Shown here: in pieces, positions 60,800 to 64,000 of the stretch
How the letters are laid out: the number at the start of each line of letters is the position of its first letter
Numbering within the stretch: the stretch's first letter is position 1
DNA from: Thermobacillus xylanilyticus
GTDB taxonomy: Bacteria; Bacillota; Bacilli; Paenibacillales; Paenibacillaceae
Direction: 5' to 3'
DNA: 64,000 nt
Assembly: GCF_907165215.1 (NCBI RefSeq)
Contig: NZ_CAJRAY010000041.1
Location: 1 to 64,000, forward strand
Notes under the pieces: generated by a model
What the model was told of the DNA's origin: nothing
The model's database searches: none
The model's input: only the letters and a program-made list of their open reading frames with translations
Made by a program: the position numbers and the translations under genes

Positions 60800-62542
60800 T
60801 TACGTCACCGTCCGGACCGGCAGCGCCTTGATCCGCTCTTCGTCCGGCGTCACGAACAGCGTTTTCTGATGGTCGTAGATGACGAAGCCGGGCTTGGCGC
60901 CGCTCGGCTTGCGTACGTGGCGGATCAGCGTGTAGTCGACCGGCACGAGGCTCGATTCCTTGCCCCTGCTGTAATACGCCGCCAGCATCGCCGCCTCTTC
61001 CAGCGTCGCGTCGCCGAACCCGGTGCCGCGGATGACGACGTGGGAGCCGGGGATGTCCTTCGTGTGCAGCCAGGTGTCGTTCGGCGACGCCAGCCGGTTC
61101 GTCAAATATTCGTTCTGCGTATTGTTCTTCCCGACGTAGATGGGCACGTTCTCCGACGACGTGTAGCAGAGCAGCGCCGGCCGGGCCTGCTTCTTCTTCC
61201 TCGCCCCCGTACCGCCCCGCTGCTTCAGGTAGCCCTGCTCCGCAAGCTCTTCCCGGATTTCCTCGATGTCTTGCAGCGACGCCGTCTCCAGCTGCGCCAG
61301 CAGCGTATCGAAGTACGCGATTTCCCCGCGCGCCGCTTCCATCTGGGCCGCCGCGGCCGTTATGCTGTTCTTCGCCTTGTTGTAGCGCTTGAACCAGCGC
61401 TGTGCGTTCTCCGAGGGCGTCAGCTGCGGATCCAGTTCGATCGTGACAGTGGGCTGCCGCTCGTCGTAGTAGTCGATCACTTCGACGCAAGGCTGCCCTT
61501 TCTGAATGGCATGCATGTTCGCGATGAGCAGTTCGCCGGTGATCCGGTACCGGTCCGCCTCCTTCGCTTCTTCGATCGTCGCTTCCAGCTTCTCGATCTT
61601 CTTCTCGTTTTTCGCCTTCTCGTTCAGCAGAAAGCGGTGCAGATCGGCCGACTTCTGGCGGACGAGATCGCGCTCGGCCTTGTCCCCGTAGTAGATTTCG
61701 AGACATTCCAGAATGGAATCGAACGTGCGGATGCCGCCGTCCAGATGGGTCAGCCGGGTCACCGAGAAAAAGGTCCGGCCGCCGCGGTCCACGATATTCG
61801 GTTCATACGCATGCGAGCGAAAGCTTTCCATCATGTCCCGGAACGCCCGCCACAGCGCTTCCGTATCGTCCGGAGCGCCGGAGGCCGCCGCGCGGTGGAC
61901 GATCTCGCGCGCGAGCAAGGGGCTTATGCCGGCATAAGCGTCGACCAGCCGTCTGTCCGGCGCGTCGCCTTCCGACAGCCGGAGCGATTCGGTGAACCGG
62001 ACATAGTCCGGGACGGCGAGCGGATCGGCTTTCGCCTGTTCCGGCGGCGGCGTGTAAGTGCTGCCGGGCATGACGACCCGGTAGCTGCTGATCGCCGGCG
62101 TGACATGGTGGATGCCGTCGTAGATGCGGCCGGTCGCCGGGTCGGTCAGGATGATGTTGCTGTGCCGGCCCATCAGTTCGACGACGATCCGTTTGAGCGA
62201 AATGTCACCGAGCTCGTCGCGCTGGCGGATGTCGATATGCAGCACCCGTTCGCATCCCGGCTGCGCAACGGTTTCAATGACGCCGCCTTCGCAGTGTTTG
62301 CGCATCAGCATGCAGAACATGGGCGCTTCAAGCGGGTTCGGCTGAGGCCGCGTGACCCAGTGAACCCGCGGATAGGTCGGATTCGCCGACAGCAGAAGCC
62401 GGGACTGTCCGCGCAGCCCGCCGCCGCGAAGCTGCAGCACGAGCGTATGATCATCAGGCTGATGAATGCGGTGAATGCGGGTTCCGGCGAGCTGCCGGAG
62501 CTCGTGCGCGATCGCGCGCACGACAATGCCGTCGAGTGACAT
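60800..62542 (-). CDS. rqcH: RqcH/NFACT ribosome quality-control factor
   Basis: 580-residue NFACT protein that binds stalled 50S-peptidyl-tRNA and adds poly-Ala tails with tRNA-Ala. MSLDGIVVRAIAHEL start, NFACT-N with MLMRKHCEGGVIETVAQPGC (here E98-R99 where Bacillus has D97-R98), HhH and coiled-coil region (KNEKKIEKLEATIEEAKEAD, then a second one to about 420), NFACT-R with IYVGKNNTQNEYLTNRLASP and TWLHTKDIPGSHVVIRG. Also annotated as fibronectin-binding protein in older records. ATG 62542 (GTG 62557 is possible) has AAAGGTGG upstream. The YloA-YloB order of Bacillus is retained, but divergent. Confidence 0.92.
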   Translation of the reverse strand: MSLDGIVVRAIAHELRQLAGTRIHRIHQPDDHTLVLQLRGGGLRGQSRLLLSANPTYPRVHWVTRPQPNPLEAPMFCMLMRKHCEGGVIETVAQPGCERVLHIDIRQRDELGDISLKRIVVELMGRHSNIILTDPATGRIYDGIHHVTPAISSYRVVMPGSTYTPPPEQAKADPLAVPDYVRFTESLRLSEGDAPDRRLVDAYAGISPLLAREIVHRAAASGAPDDTEALWRAFRDMMESFRSHAYEPNIVDRGGRTFFSVTRLTHLDGGIRTFDSILECLEIYYGDKAERDLVRQKSADLHRFLLNEKAKNEKKIEKLEATIEEAKEADRYRITGELLIANMHAIQKGQPCVEVIDYYDERQPTVTIELDPQLTPSENAQRWFKRYNKAKNSITAAAAQMEAARGEIAYFDTLLAQLETASLQDIEEIREELAEQGYLKQRGGTGARKKKQARPALLCYTSSENVPIYVGKNNTQNEYLTNRLASPNDTWLHTKDIPGSHVVIRGTGFGDATLEEAAMLAAYYSRGKESSLVPVDYTLIRHVRKPSGAKPGFVIYDHQKTLFVTPDEERIKALPVRTVT

Positions 62543-62879
62543 CGGAAGAAAAACCACCTTTGACGTAATGCGTGCCTTGACATTTCTCTATCATGCCATA
62601 GTTCGGAGAAAAACTTAAGCGCATTCTGCGGCCGGTATGGAGATAGTACGGTCTTGATTGACCGCCTGAAATCACGAGCACCGCGCAGAGAGCTGTGAAC
62701 CGGCCCGAATCGGCCCGGATTTTGCCATTGCAAAAATTATAATCTATCTTGCAAATTTACACCCCTTCGGCGCAAATGGGATATTTCACCGGTTGTCCGA
62801 ATACATTATCCCTGTAACGAGGCTGTCCGCCCATTCGTTCCTGACGGGGGCCGGAGAGCGGATTACGGGAGGGAGACGG
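62543..62879. promoter_or_regulatory. Divergent intergenic region between rqcH and ATPase gene
   Basis: No gene seen in 337 bases. It holds a small perfect hairpin CGGTC-TTGATT-GACCG (62649-62664) and an AT-rich stretch with TATAAT at 62738-62743 flanked by TTGCAA at 62728-62733 and 62749-62754, 21 bases apart (two helical turns). No clear -35 exists, so these may be an operator-like pair or chance. Confidence 0.4.
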
Positions 62880-64000
62880 ATGGAACAAAAGATGTGGCAC
62901 CGGCTTGGCCCGCGCGAACTGGTCGAGGCGCTCGGGAGCGATGCGGCGAGCGGGCTGTCCGCGGCGGAAGCGGCGCGCCGGCTTGCCGAGCACGGCCGGA
63001 ATGAATTGGCGGAAGGCAGGCGCACGCCGCCGATCGTGCTGTTTCTGAACCAGTTCAAAGACTTCATGGTGCTGGTGCTCATCGGAGCGACGCTGATCTC
63101 TGGGCTGCTCGGCGAATATATGGACGCCGCCGCAATTCTGGCCATCATCGTGCTGAACGGTGTGCTCGGCTTCATCCAGGAATATCGGGCCGAGCAGTCG
63201 CTGCGCTCGCTGAAAGCTCTGTCCGCGCCGACGGCGCGCGTCGTCCGGGACGGGACGGTGCAGGATATCCCGGCCGCGAACCTTGTGCCGGGCGACATCG
63301 TCATCCTCGAGAGCGGCGACCGGGTGCCGGCCGATCTCCGGCTGCTCGAAGCGAGCAGCCTGTACACGGAAGAGTCCGCGCTGACGGGCGAATCGGTGCC
63401 GGTCGAAAAATCTGCCCGGCCGATCGACGAAGACGGGCTGGGGACGGGCGATCTGAAGAACATCGGCTTCATGGGCACGATGGTGACGCGCGGCACGGGC
63501 CGCGGCATCGTCATCCGCACCGGCATGCAGACCGAAATGGGCAAAATCGCCCACATGATCGAACAGGCGGAAGAAGCCGAGACTCCGCTGCAGCGGCGCC
63601 TCGCGCAGCTCGGCAAAGTGCTGATCGCGGTGGCGATCGGGCTGACCGTGATGGTCGTCATCGCAGGCATCCTGCACGGTCAGCCCGCCTACGACATGTT
63701 CCTGGCAGGCGTCAGCCTCGCCGTCGCCGCCATTCCGGAAGGGCTGCCGGCGATCGTCACGATCGCCCTGGCGCTCGGCGTGCAGCGGATGATCCGCAGG
63801 CGGGCGATCGTACGCAAGCTGCCGTCCGTCGAGACGCTCGGCTGCGCCACGGTCATCTGCTCGGACAAGACGGGCACGCTGACACAGAACAAAATGACCG
63901 TCACCCGGCTCTGGACGGGCGGCCGCACGCTTGAAGTGACCGGGGAAGGCTACGTGCCGCGGGGCGAGGTGCTCGAGAACGGCGCGCCGGCCGACCTGAA
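62880..64000 (+). CDS. Calcium-type P-type ATPase (P2A, YloB-like), cut by window edge
   Basis: N-terminal 373 codons of a cation-transporting ATPase; the rest lies beyond the window. Cation-ATPase N-terminal domain ([20 protein letters not shown]), first helices ([20 protein letters not shown]), actuator domain with [11 protein letters not shown] (TGES), membrane motif [15 protein letters not shown] (calcium-type PEGL), and phosphorylation site [13 protein letters not shown]. The PEGL plus P2A layout indicates calcium export as for Bacillus YloB. ATG 62880 has GGGAGGGAG five bases upstream. In Bacillus yloB follows yloA (rqcH); here the two are neighbours but divergent. Confidence 0.92.
   Translation, partial: MEQKMWHRLGPRELVEALGSDAASGLSAAEAARRLAEHGRNELAEGRRTPPIVLFLNQFKDFMVLVLIGATLISGLLGEYMDAAAILAIIVLNGVLGFIQEYRAEQSLRSLKALSAPTARVVRDGTVQDIPAANLVPGDIVILESGDRVPADLRLLEASSLYTEESALTGESVPVEKSARPIDEDGLGTGDLKNIGFMGTMVTRGTGRGIVIRTGMQTEMGKIAHMIEQAEEAETPLQRRLAQLGKVLIAVAIGLTVMVVIAGILHGQPAYDMFLAGVSLAVAAIPEGLPAIVTIALALGVQRMIRRRAIVRKLPSVETLGCATVICSDKTGTLTQNKMTVTRLWTGGRTLEVTGEGYVPRGEVLENGAPADL

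Noticed and set aside
60572-62539. Plus-strand open frame opposite rqcH
   Set aside because: Shadow frame with low-complexity Arg-rich translation; rqcH on the other strand is unambiguous.

Overview
The window is GC-rich, densely coded chromosomal DNA from a spore-forming-type Bacillota, most like a high-GC member of Paenibacillaceae (Paenibacillus, Cohnella or Thermobacillus relatives). Support comes from the T-box leader before tyrS, CcpA, the acuA-acuC/acsA arrangement, YlaN, YlbF/YlbG, YugN, DUF1885 and DUF1292 proteins, an S-layer-homology protein, strong GGAGG-type ribosome binding sites and TTG/GTG starts. I see no insertion sequence, prophage or CRISPR array. The right edge cuts a P-type ATPase gene.

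Layout. 0-7.5 kb: a five-gene export operon (ATPase, membrane-fusion lipoprotein, large FtsX-type permease with a Gly-Asn-Pro repeat, second ATPase with an apparent AbrB-like tail, solute-binding lipoprotein) behind an apparent ECF-sigma promoter. 7.5-8.2 kb: a small protein and three tRNAs. 8.3-10.1 kb: a compact agr-like peptide-signalling operon (membrane protein, AgrB, a serine-type AgrD peptide, a lone LytTR DNA-binding protein) with no histidine kinase beside it; this is the most unusual unit of the window. 10.1-15.5 kb: radical SAM protein, SLH protein, tRNA-Val and small conserved proteins. 15.5-22.5 kb: speA, an MFS exporter, gluconate kinase and 6-phosphogluconate dehydrogenase. 22.9-25.6 kb: aroK, two fluoride-channel subunits and aroA. 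26.1-26.8 kb: a Gln/Asn-rich repeat protein behind a structured leader. 26.9-31.2 kb: a three-domain sugar PTS permease with ptsI and vanZ. 31.8-37.6 kb: ccpA, mtnN, acuC-acuA and divergent acsA with a likely cre site. 37.6-43.4 kb: a class A PBP, T-box-tyrS and rpsD.

43.6-64 kb: GAF-GGDEF cyclase, lipoprotein, M29 aminopeptidase, an HPr-fold protein lacking the phosphorylatable histidine, ylaN, an Asp23-family protein, ftsW, yugN, M20 hydrolase, CBS protein, nuclease lipoprotein, an XPB-type helicase with its partner protein, ylbF-ylbG, a LysR regulator with a PHP phosphoesterase, rqcH and a calcium-type P-ATPase.

Functional links. Carbon control joins several loci: PTS permease and EI feed phosphate through HPr (ptsH is not in the window), CcpA is encoded here, a candidate cre lies before acsA, and AcuA/AcuC would set AcsA activity by lysine acetylation. 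Envelope functions are also over-represented (ECF-driven exporter, PBP, FtsW, SLH protein). All starts were chosen by ribosome-binding-site spacing; long antisense frames over real genes were discarded. Everything here is from reading the sequence; no database search was run.
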